Source: Hyphomicrobiales bacterium
GTDB lineage: Bacteria; Pseudomonadota; Alphaproteobacteria; Rhizobiales; Rhizobiaceae
Direction: 5' to 3'
DNA: 64,000 nucleotides
Assembly (NCBI GenBank): GCA_900466475.1
Contig: UBMI01000021.1
Span: 482,335-546,334, forward strand
Position 1 is the first letter of the stretch; each line of letters begins with the position of its first letter. The position numbers and the translations under genes are program-made. The notes below the pieces were generated by a model, which was not told the DNA's origin, did no database searches, and saw nothing but the letters and a program-made list of their open reading frames with translations. Shown in pieces: positions 45,612 to 53,563 of the stretch.

Positions 45612-46093
45612 CGGCGATGGAGCCGCATGTTGAAACCGAGGGTGGAAAGCGGCCGGGCGCCATCCTTTTCATGTGCGGCATGAACGCTATCCGTTCGCCG
45701 ATGGCCGAAGCGATCGCCCGTAGCATTCTTCCGGCCAATACCTATATACGATCTGCCGGTGTTCGCGCCGGCGAACGCGATCCCTTCGTCGATGTCGTGC
45801 TGGAGGAAATCGGCCTGTCGCTCGGCCGCCGGCAGCCGCAGACGCTGGAGGAGCTTGAGGACGACTATTTCGACCTCATCATCACGCTCTCGCCGCCGGC
45901 CCATCACGCAGCCCTCGAGCTGACCCGCTCCAGCGCTGTTGACGTTGTCTACTGGCCGACCATGGATCCGACGGTCGCGACCGGCACGCGTGAGCAGATA
46001 TTGGACGGTTACCGCGAGGTTCGTGATCATCTCGCCGGCCTCATCGAAAGTCGGCTACTCAAGAGAAATGGCATCGCCGCGCAATCGGCGTGA
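45608..46093 (+). CDS. Low-molecular-weight protein phosphatase-family protein
   Basis: 161 residues with the P-loop C23-G-M-N-A-I-R29-S of low-molecular-weight tyrosine phosphatases and arsenate reductases, and a later YWPTMDPT, with the conserved DP aspartate. It could dephosphorylate a protein or act on arsenate; substrate uncertain. The ATG overlaps the UPF0262 stop (ATGA), so they are translationally coupled. Confidence 0.85.
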   Translation: MTAMEPHVETEGGKRPGAILFMCGMNAIRSPMAEAIARSILPANTYIRSAGVRAGERDPFVDVVLEEIGLSLGRRQPQTLEELEDDYFDLIITLSPPAHHAALELTRSSAVDVVYWPTMDPTVATGTREQILDGYREVRDHLAGLIESRLLKRNGIAAQSA

Positions 46094-46167
46094 AACAAAA
46101 GTCAGAAAGCCCGATCTACGAGGTTCACAAATCCCCGTTGATTGTGTAGTTTCCGCGCAAATTTTCA

Positions 46168-46185
46168 GGCGCCTTACGCCTTTTT
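46168..46185 (+). terminator. Short hairpin and T-run before infA
   Basis: GGCG-cctta-CGCC followed by TTTTT, in the gap between the phosphatase gene and infA. The stem is short, so only a possible terminator or attenuator. Confidence 0.4.
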
Positions 46186-46213
46186 ACCCAACACACAGGA
46201 AGAAAACCCTTAT

Positions 46214-46432
46214 ATGCCGAAAGAAGAAGTCCTCGAATTCCCGGGCATCGTGACCGAACTTCTGCCGAATGCGACATTCCGCGTGAAGCTCGAAAACGAG
46301 CATGAGATCATTGCCCACACCGCCGGCCGCATGCGCAAGAATCGCATCCGCGTTCTCGCCGGCGACAAGGTTCTGGTCGAAATGACGCCCTACGACCTGA
46401 CGAAGGGCCGCATCACCTACCGCTTCAAGTAA
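46214..46432 (+). CDS. infA: Translation initiation factor IF-1
   Basis: 72 residues, one S1/OB-fold domain: EVLEFPGIVTELLPNATFRVKL at the start, HTAGRMRKNRIRVLAGDKVLVEM and YDLTKGRITYRFK at the end, identical in layout to bacterial IF-1. It binds the ribosomal A site during initiation. ATG at 46214 has AGGAAG upstream. Confidence 0.97.
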   Translation: MPKEEVLEFPGIVTELLPNATFRVKLENEHEIIAHTAGRMRKNRIRVLAGDKVLVEMTPYDLTKGRITYRFK

Positions 46433-46490
46433 GCTTGGTCTGCGAAGCTCCCCGGAGCTTTCGCTCCCGCCTGCCGATGGTCGAGGTTCC

Positions 46491-47111
46491 ATGGCGCTGA
46501 AATACAAGCTCATTCTGGCCTCGGGCTCGCCCCGCCGCGTCGACCTGCTCAATCAGGCCGGCATCGAGCCCTCGCGCCTCATGCCGATGGATATCGACGA
46601 GGCGCCGAAGAAGTCGGAGCATCCGCGCTCTCTAGCCCGTCGCCTATCGGGCGAAAAGGCAGAAGCGGCACTTGCCGCCATCAAGGGCGACATCACCTGG
46701 AAGGGCAGCTATATCCTGTCCGCCGATACCGTGGTCGCCGTCGGCCGCCGCATCCTCGGCAAGGCAGAATTTGCCGACGAAGCCTCAAACTCGCTGCATC
46801 TGCTCTCCGGTCGCAACCATGTGGTCTATACGGGCATCTGCCTCATCACACCCGATCGCAAGGTGCGCCAGAAGATCGTCGAGACCAAGGTGCGCTTCAA
46901 GCGCCTGTCGAGTTTCGAGATCGAAAACTACATTGCGTCAGGCCAATGGCGCGGTAAGGCGGGTGCCTACGGCATCCAGGGGCTCGCGGGCACCTTCGTG
47001 CAGAAAATGGTGGGTTCCTACACCAATGTCGTGGGACTGCCGCTTTATGAAACCATCCTGCTTCTGACCGGCGAGGGCTTCGATGTCCACAGCCGTTGGC
47101 CCGAGGGTTGA
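46491..47111 (+). CDS. maf: Maf-family nucleotide pyrophosphatase
   Basis: 206 residues with the Maf opening ILASGSPRR, the YILSADTVVAVGRRILGKAE motif and AGAYGIQGLAG near the end. It hydrolyses non-canonical or modified nucleoside triphosphates in the cytoplasm. It follows infA by 58 bases. Whether it is of the dTTP/UTP or the 7-methyl-GTP type cannot be fixed by eye. Confidence 0.92.
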   Translation: MALKYKLILASGSPRRVDLLNQAGIEPSRLMPMDIDEAPKKSEHPRSLARRLSGEKAEAALAAIKGDITWKGSYILSADTVVAVGRRILGKAEFADEASNSLHLLSGRNHVVYTGICLITPDRKVRQKIVETKVRFKRLSSFEIENYIASGQWRGKAGAYGIQGLAGTFVQKMVGSYTNVVGLPLYETILLLTGEGFDVHSRWPEG

Positions 47112-47119
47112 TCTTCAGC

Positions 47120-47215
47120 TAGAGCGCCGTGCGTCCTTTCGGACGCACAAAGGACGCTTTAGCGTTTTGAATCTACGCATCAGGCTTTCTGAAAATCGCA
47201 ACGGTTTTCGGACCC
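47120..47215. repeat. Rhizobial intergenic repeat between maf and yacG
   Basis: Contains GTGCGTCC-TTTC-GGACGCAC, a perfect 8-bp stem, then AAAGGACGCTTTAGC and the later GAAAATCGCAACGGTTTTCGG-type inner stem. This arrangement resembles dispersed palindromic repeats of Rhizobium genomes. Confidence 0.5.
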
Positions 47216-47233
47216 ATGCCGTAGGAGGAAAAT

Positions 47234-47446
47234 ATGTCCGATGAAATGAAGACCGGAGGCAAGGTCGAGCCGCTGCGCAAGACGCGTCCCTGCCCGGAAT
47301 GCGGCAAACCGTCGAACCGCGAGCACTATCCCTTCTGCTCCAACCGCTGCCGCGAGGTGGACCTGTCGCGCTGGCTGACGGGTTCCTACGCCATTCCCGT
47401 GGCCGACGACGAGACCAAGGCGGATTACCCCGACGAGGAAAACTAG
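47234..47446 (+). CDS. yacG: DNA gyrase inhibitor YacG
   Basis: 70 residues with four zinc cysteines, C20-P-E-C23 and C35-x-x-x-C39, and RCREVDLSRWLTGSY, the YacG zinc-finger signature. YacG binds GyrB and blocks DNA binding. The start has GGAGGA upstream. It lies before tRNA-Phe. Confidence 0.92.
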   Translation: MSDEMKTGGKVEPLRKTRPCPECGKPSNREHYPFCSNRCREVDLSRWLTGSYAIPVADDETKADYPDEEN

Positions 47447-47623
47447 GTTTTCCACCGCGAAGCCCTTATTTTTTCTCGCAAATTGCCAAAATATGCCGGA
47501 CCGTCAAAAAACTATCATTTGATGCTTGCCATGGGCGAACAAGATGCTATAACCCCGCTCGCTTCCGGGGCGAACCAAGGCCCTGACATTCCAAGCCGGA
47601 ATGTTTTTCGAGAAGTGTGGTTA

Positions 47624-47699
47624 GCCCAGGTAGCTCAGTTGGTAGAGCAGCGGATTGAAAATCCGCGTGTCACTGGTTCGATTCCGGTCCTGGGCACCA
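47624..47699 (+). tRNA. tRNA-Phe (GAA anticodon), prophage integration target
   Basis: GCCCAGG pairs with CCTGGGC at the acceptor; D-arm TAGCTCAGTTGGTAGAGCA; anticodon arm GCGGA-TTGAAAA-TCCGC with anticodon GAA; T-arm GGTTCGATTCC; encoded CCA. The tRNA is intact. A tyrosine integrase gene starts 106 bases beyond its 3' end, so the 3' half is the probable att core restored by the element. Confidence 0.97.
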
Positions 47700-47804
47700 T
47701 CACCTAAAATCACCTTTGATTTCATTGATGTTTTTGCCTCTAAGTGTCCAGCTTGTTCGCATGAGGCGCTTTCTCTGGACACATTTGTTCCGGTTTTGGC
47801 CGGC

Positions 47805-48887
47805 TTACTCCTCTTCTTCTCCCCTTGAAATGAGCCCAATGGCACCCTTCGCAAGCCGCCGCTGATTGGCGGCTTTCGTGTATCTATTGACCTCCTTCGA
47901 GGTGGTATGTCCGGTCACCGACATGATCTGCTTTTCGGTCGCGCCGTTGTTCGCCATGCGCGTTGCGGCGACCTTGCGCAAGCCGTGAGCCGTGCAATGG
48001 AATAGGCCAGCCGCGTCACACTGCTTACGAAACCAGTTGCCGAATCCGGCCGCCGTGAACGGCTTGTTGAATTCTGTGACGAGGAAGGTGAGGTCGCCGC
48101 AGTCGCTCTCATCGATCGTCTTCTGAAGATCCGGATGAATGGGAAGCTCCAGCGTTATCGGCTTTTTGTTGCGCCCCTTAAACTGAGTGAAGCGGAAACT
48201 TCCTTTCGAGACGTGCTGCCGGCCGAGCACAATTGCATCGCTGCGGCGCTGGCTGGTGTAGAGCATGAGATCGAGCGCCAGGCGGGGTTTGGTCCCACGA
48301 GGATGCTTGGCCTCGTAGGCGGCAACCTCTTCCTCTGTCCATGTGTGAAAGCCTTCCGAGCCCGTTTTGAAATACGGCACGTCGCGGGCAGGGTTTGTGT
48401 CAGCCAGTTCGACGCCAGGTTCCGTCGCCCACTTGAAGATCTGGCGGATGGCCTTGACGCGCGCGTTGGCTGCTTCCGGCCAGTCTACTTTTCTGTCGCG
48501 CAAGATCCGAACCGATTTCGCCGTAAATGCTGAAATTGGCACATCCTCGACCAGCCGGTTGGACGTCGGGCTTACCTTCTCCGACCACATATGTTCAATC
48601 AGCTGCTTGCGAACTAGCTGTGTTCGCGCGTCCAGCCGCTTATACTCACCTGATTGAAAGTACTGCTGGCATAGCCAGCGGAACGATCCTTCTGCGGCCA
48701 TCTTTGGCCCTGCCGGCTTTTCTTCGACTAGGCCATTCAGGGCATTGTAATAGGCTTCGTTGAATTCATCGGAGCCCGGAACGCCTGGAAGGCGCACTTT
48801 CTTCAGACCGCGCTTGCGGAAATAGAAGCGCAGAACGCCATCCGTCCAATCTTCGACGACGTATTTTTTGGCGAACTTCTTAGGCAT
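47805..48887 (-). CDS. int: Tyrosine-family phage integrase
   Basis: 360 residues. The N-terminal SAM-like part precedes a catalytic domain with R214 or R215 (in YTSQRRSDAI), H301-x-x-R304 (HGLRK), H327 (GHTTS) and nucleophile Y336 (NRYTKAA), so the residue set is complete. It would integrate and excise the prophage at the adjacent tRNA-Phe. It is the last gene of the leftward operon; its ATG overlaps the excisionase-like gene's stop. Confidence 0.94.
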   Translation of the reverse strand: MPKKFAKKYVVEDWTDGVLRFYFRKRGLKKVRLPGVPGSDEFNEAYYNALNGLVEEKPAGPKMAAEGSFRWLCQQYFQSGEYKRLDARTQLVRKQLIEHMWSEKVSPTSNRLVEDVPISAFTAKSVRILRDRKVDWPEAANARVKAIRQIFKWATEPGVELADTNPARDVPYFKTGSEGFHTWTEEEVAAYEAKHPRGTKPRLALDLMLYTSQRRSDAIVLGRQHVSKGSFRFTQFKGRNKKPITLELPIHPDLQKTIDESDCGDLTFLVTEFNKPFTAAGFGNWFRKQCDAAGLFHCTAHGLRKVAATRMANNGATEKQIMSVTGHTTSKEVNRYTKAANQRRLAKGAIGLISRGEEEE

Positions 48888-49147
48888 CAGTTCCCGAAAT
48901 CCCATTCGCCGCCGGCGCTATCGTCATCTCCACCGGGAAGGCGGTCGAAGGCCCGGTCGAGCTGCTGCCGATCCCAGATCGTACGTGCATTCGGGCGTTT
49001 CGGCTTCGGCATTCTGCCATCCTTGACCATTTCGTCAAACAGGGAGGCAGACACGCCTATGTAAGCCGCCGCTTGCTCACGGCTGAGACCGCGCGGGGGC
49101 AGGGAAATCGGCAATACCTCGGCGCGCTGCGCACGGACCATGCTCAC
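48887..49147 (-). CDS. Excisionase-like helix-turn-helix protein
   Basis: 86 residues with a MerR/excisionase-type helix-turn-helix: LSREQAAAYIGVSASLFDEMV near 25-45, followed by the wing RPNARTIWDRQQLDRAFDRL. Such proteins bend att DNA for excision. It overlaps int by a TGATG stop/start. A GTG start with GGAGG at nine bases is preferred over an ATG two codons later. Confidence 0.7.
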   Translation of the reverse strand: MSMVRAQRAEVLPISLPPRGLSREQAAAYIGVSASLFDEMVKDGRMPKPKRPNARTIWDRQQLDRAFDRLPGGDDDSAGGEWDFGN

Positions 49148-49151
49148 CAAT

Positions 49152-49490
49152 TCACGCCTCCTCGCAAACCATTGCCGCGCGGCGGGCTTCCCACTGGCGA
49201 AGAATATTCCGCTTGCGGGTGACGAGCTGCAGGTGATCGGACTCGGGCCGAACGCAGAGGCGGTTGCGGCAGAAGTGATCGATTTCCTTCTTGCCGGGAA
49301 TGTAGCCATGCTCGTTGGTCCACATGACCAGATGCACGGCAACGGTCTGCCCCCCCAAGCTCATGCGCGGATAGCCAGCGCCGCGACCTTCCGTTCCGGA
49401 AGTCGGGCCGGTCCAGACCCAGCAGCCCGTTACATCGTCGATGCGGACGCGAGCCATGATCTTTTCACGGATCTTGTCGCGTCGGCTCAT
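49152..49490 (-). CDS. HNH endonuclease-like protein
   Basis: 112 residues. HLVMWTNEHGYIP and EIDHFCRNRLCVRPESDHLQLVTRKRNILR form an HNH nuclease motif with the two-cysteine spacer seen in phage HNH_3 proteins. Probably a free-standing phage or homing-type nuclease; target unknown. The start at 49490 forms an ATGA overlap with the upstream 39-aa gene. Confidence 0.8.
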   Translation of the reverse strand: MSRRDKIREKIMARVRIDDVTGCWVWTGPTSGTEGRGAGYPRMSLGGQTVAVHLVMWTNEHGYIPGKKEIDHFCRNRLCVRPESDHLQLVTRKRNILRQWEARRAAMVCEEA

Positions 49491-49606
49491 TTGCGGGCCT
49501 TCCATTTCGCGAGCCGAGCCATGGCTGCGGCCACCAAAAGGCTAGCGACAACGAACAGTCCAGCCTCTGCGGCCATTAGGATTATGAACTGGAATTCGAG
49601 GCTCAT
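49487..49606 (-). CDS. Small single-TM protein, 39 aa
   Basis: 39 residues: MSLEFQFIILMAAEAGLF and a helix running to VAAAMARL, one membrane segment with a basic end (KWKARK). ATGA overlaps on both sides (with the ASCH-like and HNH genes) show it is probably translated. Function unknown. Confidence 0.5.
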   Translation of the reverse strand: MSLEFQFIILMAAEAGLFVVASLLVAAAMARLAKWKARK

Positions 49607-49935
49607 GGCGTCCCTACCTCCCCCTGTGAGGGCGGTGTGTACCGCACATCGATAGCGAAGACCTCGACAGGGTCGGGACCGAAATGCGGATGAGTGATGG
49701 TCTTGCGGGTGAAGCCGCGCCACGGAAGCTCAATGGTCCGCTCTTGATCTCCGTCTTTCGGATAACCCTTGGTGAGGACTATCCCCGAAAATGACCGGGG
49801 CCACAGATGCGACTTTCCATCGTAATTCAGGCGCTTGGTCCAATAAGCATTGGCGAGCCGGTATTCCTCCGGCTTCGTCCCGGCCTCGATGGCGTCGAAA
49901 TATTCAGCTTTTAGGGCAAGGTGCAATTTGCTCAT
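49603..49935 (-). CDS. ASCH-domain-like protein
   Basis: 110 residues with LALKAEYFDAIEAGTKPEEYR, the ASCH/DUF3850-like opening in which the EYR follows a T-K/P-E element, then FSGIVLTKGYP and a C-terminal VEVFAIDV strand. ASCH proteins bind RNA or modified nucleotides. It overlaps the MazZ-like gene (ATGA). Confidence 0.65.
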   Translation of the reverse strand: MSKLHLALKAEYFDAIEAGTKPEEYRLANAYWTKRLNYDGKSHLWPRSFSGIVLTKGYPKDGDQERTIELPWRGFTRKTITHPHFGPDPVEVFAIDVRYTPPSQGEVGTP

Positions 49936-50564
49936 TTGCCACTGCCCTCAGTTGCGATGGCTATCGGCGTTCCGCCAAGATCGGGATGCTGTTTGACCGC
50001 ATCTCCGCAGGCTGCATCAGCGCAGCAACCGCAATCGGGATAATCGCAACCGACTTCGCCGCGATAAACCTGCATTCCGAATGCGGCCATCAGTTCTGCG
50101 GCGGAGTGTCCAGAAATCAAGCTTCCTGGCTTCCAGCCGTTCTTGACCAGCAAGTCTTTCGCGGCCTCGCGCATTGTGTCGATCGAGGTCTTAACCGCCA
50201 CCACTTGTGGTGAGGGAGCGGGGGAGTCGAGCGGCATCAGCATCTCGCCGGAGCGGTCATGCTCGATCGCCTTATCCTGGCCAAACAGACGCCAATCGGG
50301 CCAGTCTCGGCCCTCATTTTTCGTCTGCTTGCCAACCATCAGATCGATGATTTCCTCAGGCTGCTTGCCGTCACGCAGTGCGCCATCGAAGCCGAGGATG
50401 ATCACGTCGATCCATTCGCATTCGCCCTTGCCGTCCGGATCGGCCTCGATCTCTTTCAACTCCTTGCGGATGTGATCGGCGACACCTTTGCGACGCTTGC
50501 CGGGTCCAAAGGTCTTCAGCGAGAATTCGCGCTGGCGGTAAAGATGCTTGATGATATCGAACAT
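49932..50564 (-). CDS. MazZ-like dATP/dGTP diphosphohydrolase-domain protein (DUF550)
   Basis: 210 residues. FSLKTFGPGKRRKGVADHIRKELKEIEADP near 14-43 and EWIDVIILGFDGALR near 50-64 match the DUF550 domain, a MazG-like all-alpha NTP pyrophosphohydrolase with acidic metal ligands (E-x-x-E in KELKEIE, E/D in EWID). The C-terminal part has a cysteine-rich CDYPDCGCCADAACGDA. DUF550 is common in phages. No adenylosuccinate synthase-like purZ is visible, so a diaminopurine genome is not supported. Confidence 0.7.
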   Translation of the reverse strand: MFDIIKHLYRQREFSLKTFGPGKRRKGVADHIRKELKEIEADPDGKGECEWIDVIILGFDGALRDGKQPEEIIDLMVGKQTKNEGRDWPDWRLFGQDKAIEHDRSGEMLMPLDSPAPSPQVVAVKTSIDTMREAAKDLLVKNGWKPGSLISGHSAAELMAAFGMQVYRGEVGCDYPDCGCCADAACGDAVKQHPDLGGTPIAIATEGSGK

Positions 50565-50568
50565 GAGC

Positions 50569-51687
50569 TCACCACTTCGGTTTCATAGGCATGAGGACGA
50601 TGTAATTTTGCTCGTCACCGCGAGCGCGCAGACGGGAACCGATTGCCTCGTGGGCGACCAGCAATTCGAGATCGTCGCTGTCTATGTGCTCGATTGCCTT
50701 GCGGACGTTCGCGCCGTTGAATCCGGTGATGATTTCGCCGGCCGCCTCGACAGCGATCTCGTCATCGCCGGCGCTTTCGAGGCTGCGACCGCTCAGGGTG
50801 GCGATGGTCGGTGAGAACTCGAACTTGACGCCGATCGTCGCATCAGGCGTGGCGAGCATGACGCGCTCGATTGCAGCGCCCATCTGCTTGCCTGAGAAAC
50901 GAACGGCAATGGCTTCCGGGTCGCTCTGCAGGCGGCTGAGATCCGGATAAGTTCCCTCGATCAGCTTCGAGATCAGAGTAATGCCGGAGACCGACACGCG
51001 GATCTTCTGCGCCGACAGAGAGATCTCCGCGTCCTCGCCGCCACCCAGCACCTTTAGGATCGGCGAAATCGCTTCGTTCGGAATGATGATCGTCGGGACG
51101 CCTGGCGGGATATCGTCGATCTCGATCGCCCGGATGACGCGCCTGGCAACCTTGTGGCCGTCCGTCGCGATGAAGGCGAGACCGTCAGCGTTCGTCTGCA
51201 GGCAGACGCCGCAGAGATAGTAGCGCGCGTTGTTCGTCTCGGCGGCGAAGCTTACGGCGTTCAGGCCCTTGGCGAAGCTGTTGCTGCCCATCGTCATGAC
51301 GTGCGGCATGGTGCCGGCGTCCAGCTTCGGAAAATCTACGGCCGGAAGAACGGGCAGGGTCAGGCGCGAGCGACCCGAGCGCAAAACCACGGCCGTGAAC
51401 TTGTCGGCCGTCACAACCTGCTCAACCTTTATCGCCGCATCCGGCGCGCCAGACACAAAACCTGCCAGCCGGTCGCCGGGGCATGTGAAGCCCTGAAACG
51501 TGTCGTCGACCGAGGCATCGAAACGAGCGGAGATTTCCAGATCGAGATTGCTGCCTCGCGCCAACAGCCCATCCCCAAACCGCTCGATCGAGATGTTGGC
51601 GAGGATCGGGTTTTTTGAACTGGCCTTCACGACTGGCGAGACGGCAGAGATTGCCGCTGCAAGGGCGGACCTATCAGTTTTGAACAT
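50569..51687 (-). CDS. dnaN: Prophage DNA polymerase III sliding clamp (beta)
   Basis: 372 residues with three clamp-like repeats, including LRSGRSRLTLPVLPAVDFPKL, SFAAETNNARYYLCGVCL and LISKLIEGTYPDLSRL, and the C-terminal IVLMPMKPKW. Length matches a bacterial beta clamp. It would tether a polymerase and recruit clamp-binding proteins. The start MFKTDRSALAAAIS at 51687 follows a long leader frame that does not look coded. It lies in the leftward operon beside ssb. Confidence 0.92.
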   Translation of the reverse strand: MFKTDRSALAAAISAVSPVVKASSKNPILANISIERFGDGLLARGSNLDLEISARFDASVDDTFQGFTCPGDRLAGFVSGAPDAAIKVEQVVTADKFTAVVLRSGRSRLTLPVLPAVDFPKLDAGTMPHVMTMGSNSFAKGLNAVSFAAETNNARYYLCGVCLQTNADGLAFIATDGHKVARRVIRAIEIDDIPPGVPTIIIPNEAISPILKVLGGGEDAEISLSAQKIRVSVSGITLISKLIEGTYPDLSRLQSDPEAIAVRFSGKQMGAAIERVMLATPDATIGVKFEFSPTIATLSGRSLESAGDDEIAVEAAGEIITGFNGANVRKAIEHIDSDDLELLVAHEAIGSRLRARGDEQNYIVLMPMKPKW

Positions 51688-52045
51688 TAGTGGAGATCCT
51701 CTTGCCGGAGAGCAGGTCGGCGGTGCGCTTTTCGGTAGACGGGGGGGCAAGCCCTTCACCGGACTCGGAGTAGATCAGGTCCAGCGCTTCATCATTCCTG
51801 CCTTCAGCGACGAGGCGGTAAAGCCTTTCGATCCAAGGGCGATCGATATCGGCTTCTCGGCTTTCGAGCTCGGTCAGAAGATCGGCGGTATCGAATTCGG
51901 TGATGCTTGGTTTCAGCTTCTCACGCAGATCGTCCTCGATTTCGCGCATGAGGTCGGGCCGGCGCTTTAGTTCGCGCTCAATGTCATCGTTGTCGATATC
52001 GGCGATATCGAATGACATCTCGGTATTGATGGTAATGACTGGCAT
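51674..52045 (-). CDS. Acidic phage protein, 123 aa
   Basis: Starts MPVITINTEMSFDIADIDNDD and is rich in Asp/Glu, mostly helical. Family not recognised. It overlaps the clamp start by 14 bases and follows ssb by ten, so it is in the operon and probably translated. The rise of Asp/Glu and the D-x-D repeats suggest protein-protein or metal interaction, not a known enzyme. Confidence 0.55.
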   Translation of the reverse strand: MPVITINTEMSFDIADIDNDDIERELKRRPDLMREIEDDLREKLKPSITEFDTADLLTELESREADIDRPWIERLYRLVAEGRNDEALDLIYSESGEGLAPPSTEKRTADLLSGKRISTNVQN

Positions 52046-52055
52046 GAGCTGGCCC

Positions 52056-52553
52056 TCAGAACGGAATGTCATCGTCGAGGTCACGGCTGAAATTGCCGCC
52101 CGACGTTTGGGATGAACGGGAAGAAAAGCCGGCTGCGCGGTCGTTGTCGTAGCCGAAGTCGGACGGACCATTGCCGCCGGCCCGATAGCCGGAGCCACCG
52201 GAATTGTTGGACAGCATGATCAGCTTGGCATCGAAGCCCTGCAGGACGATCTCGGTGGAGTAGCGGTCCTGGCCGTTCTGGTCCTGCCACTTGCGCGTGG
52301 CGAGCTGGCCGGAGATGAAGAGCTTGTCGCCCTTCTTCACGTACTGCTCGACGACCTTGGCAAGGTTCTCGTTGAACACAACGATCGTATGCCACTCGGT
52401 GCGCTCGCGCTTCTCGCCGGTATTACGATCCTTCCACTGCTCGGATGTCGCAAGGCGGAGATTGGCGATAGGACGGCCATCCTGCGTGCGGCGGATTTCT
52501 GGATCGGCTCCGCAGTTGCCGATGAGGTTTACCTGGTTGAGATAACCGGCCAT
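52056..52553 (-). CDS. ssb: Single-stranded DNA-binding protein
   Basis: 165 residues with an OB-fold from MAGYLNQVNLIGNCGADPEIRR to about 105 and a Gly/Ser-rich linker ending in the canonical acidic tip DLDDDIPF. The intact tip predicts binding of host replication and repair partners. It overlaps the wHTH gene by 25 bases and is part of the same leftward operon as the clamp. Confidence 0.95.
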   Translation of the reverse strand: MAGYLNQVNLIGNCGADPEIRRTQDGRPIANLRLATSEQWKDRNTGEKRERTEWHTIVVFNENLAKVVEQYVKKGDKLFISGQLATRKWQDQNGQDRYSTEIVLQGFDAKLIMLSNNSGGSGYRAGGNGPSDFGYDNDRAAGFSSRSSQTSGGNFSRDLDDDIPF

Positions 52554-52888
52554 GCGGTTTCCATGCCTTTCTCAAGACGCACGAGCCGGTAGCCTTCGAA
52601 GCGTCGGGTTTCGATTGCCCATCCAAGGGGCCGCAGCTTTTTGCGCAGCTTGCTGATGTGCGATTGGGTGACCTGCGGCGCGCCGAGCGGGCCGCCGTCT
52701 ATTTCGTCGCCATAGAGGGCGAATTCGATGCGCTCAGCCGCGACGGTGCGGCCCTTGGCATTCACGAGGGTCTGAAGCACCTGCCGCTCACGGCGGGGCA
52801 GCTTCAGCATTTCGGGATCGAGGTCGATCACCGGGATGACCTGGCCGCACAACGCGCAACAATTGATCCGGCCGGTCACGATATTCAC
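52529..52888 (-). CDS. Stand-alone OmpR/PhoB-type winged-helix protein
   Basis: 119 residues. After an N-terminal CCALCGQVIPVIDL segment comes a full OmpR/PhoB-type wing: LPRRERQVLQTLVNAKGRTV, then QVTQSHISKLRKKLRPLGWAIETRRFEGYRL. No receiver domain. The GTG start at 52888 overlaps the HD gene stop (GTGA). Most such domains sit on response regulators, so a free-standing phage copy is unusual; it may regulate late or host genes. Confidence 0.7.
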   Translation of the reverse strand: MNIVTGRINCCALCGQVIPVIDLDPEMLKLPRRERQVLQTLVNAKGRTVAAERIEFALYGDEIDGGPLGAPQVTQSHISKLRKKLRPLGWAIETRRFEGYRLVRLEKGMETAWPVISTR

Positions 52889-53562
52889 CGAAGCGCCCTC
52901 GCTGCTGCGGCGATGGCGGCTTGCTCGACGATGCGATGCTCGCCGACCAGGCGGTAAAGGAGCTGCAGGAACTTCTCCTCGGCGAGCGACGCGCCCCATT
53001 CGCGGATCGCGCCGGTTGTCTTGGGAGGCGTATATGCCGGGAACTGCAGCGCGGCCTTTGGACCGAAGCGGATGACCGCCTCGTGAGCGCACATGCGGTC
53101 ATCCATGGATTTGACCGCCTTCTTCTGCGCGGCGGTCCAGAATTCCGGCATTGGCAGATTGGCGGCCGCGTAGATAGCCGCATCCCATCCGTCCTTGGCC
53201 TGCTGGAACGCTGATTTCACAGCTGCCGTGCTGAGCAGTTGAGCGAGCAGGCTTTCTGTTGGCCGCACGATGTCGCCAAGCGCCCATTCGTGGCCGTCGT
53301 GCAAAAGGAAGAGAGCGGCCGTCAATGACGCGCCGCCTTCATTCATGATTGCCTGCGTACCCATGACGAGATGCTGGGCGACAGAGATGCCGCGACCGTT
53401 GAAACGCTTGATGCCTGCGAGGCTCTTTGCCATCTCGTGGAAGCAAACACTCGCCTGGTCAGGCGCGGCGAGATCCATTACCGTGCCGTCTGTGTTGAAG
53501 GACCATATCGGCTTGGTGCTGAGCCTCGGCAGGTCAATGCGGATTGCGGCGGTTGCTGCCAT
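52885..53562 (-). CDS. HD-superfamily phosphohydrolase
   Basis: 225 residues with H64 (VAQHLVMG), H88-D89 in LHDGHEWALGDI and a further acidic residue (D97), a YfbR-like HD metal site. Phage HD proteins of this type are thought to be nucleotide phosphohydrolases. It opens a dense operon section, two bases after the stop of the 63-aa gene. Start has AGGAAGGGG upstream. Confidence 0.72.
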   Translation of the reverse strand: MAATAAIRIDLPRLSTKPIWSFNTDGTVMDLAAPDQASVCFHEMAKSLAGIKRFNGRGISVAQHLVMGTQAIMNEGGASLTAALFLLHDGHEWALGDIVRPTESLLAQLLSTAAVKSAFQQAKDGWDAAIYAAANLPMPEFWTAAQKKAVKSMDDRMCAHEAVIRFGPKAALQFPAYTPPKTTGAIREWGASLAEEKFLQLLYRLVGEHRIVEQAAIAAAARALR

Positions 53563-53563
53563 C

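Noticed and set aside
49932..50564. A diaminopurine (Z-genome) system around the MazZ-like gene
   Set aside because: No PurZ-, DatZ- or DpoZ-like gene is seen in the window; DUF550 occurs in many phages without it.
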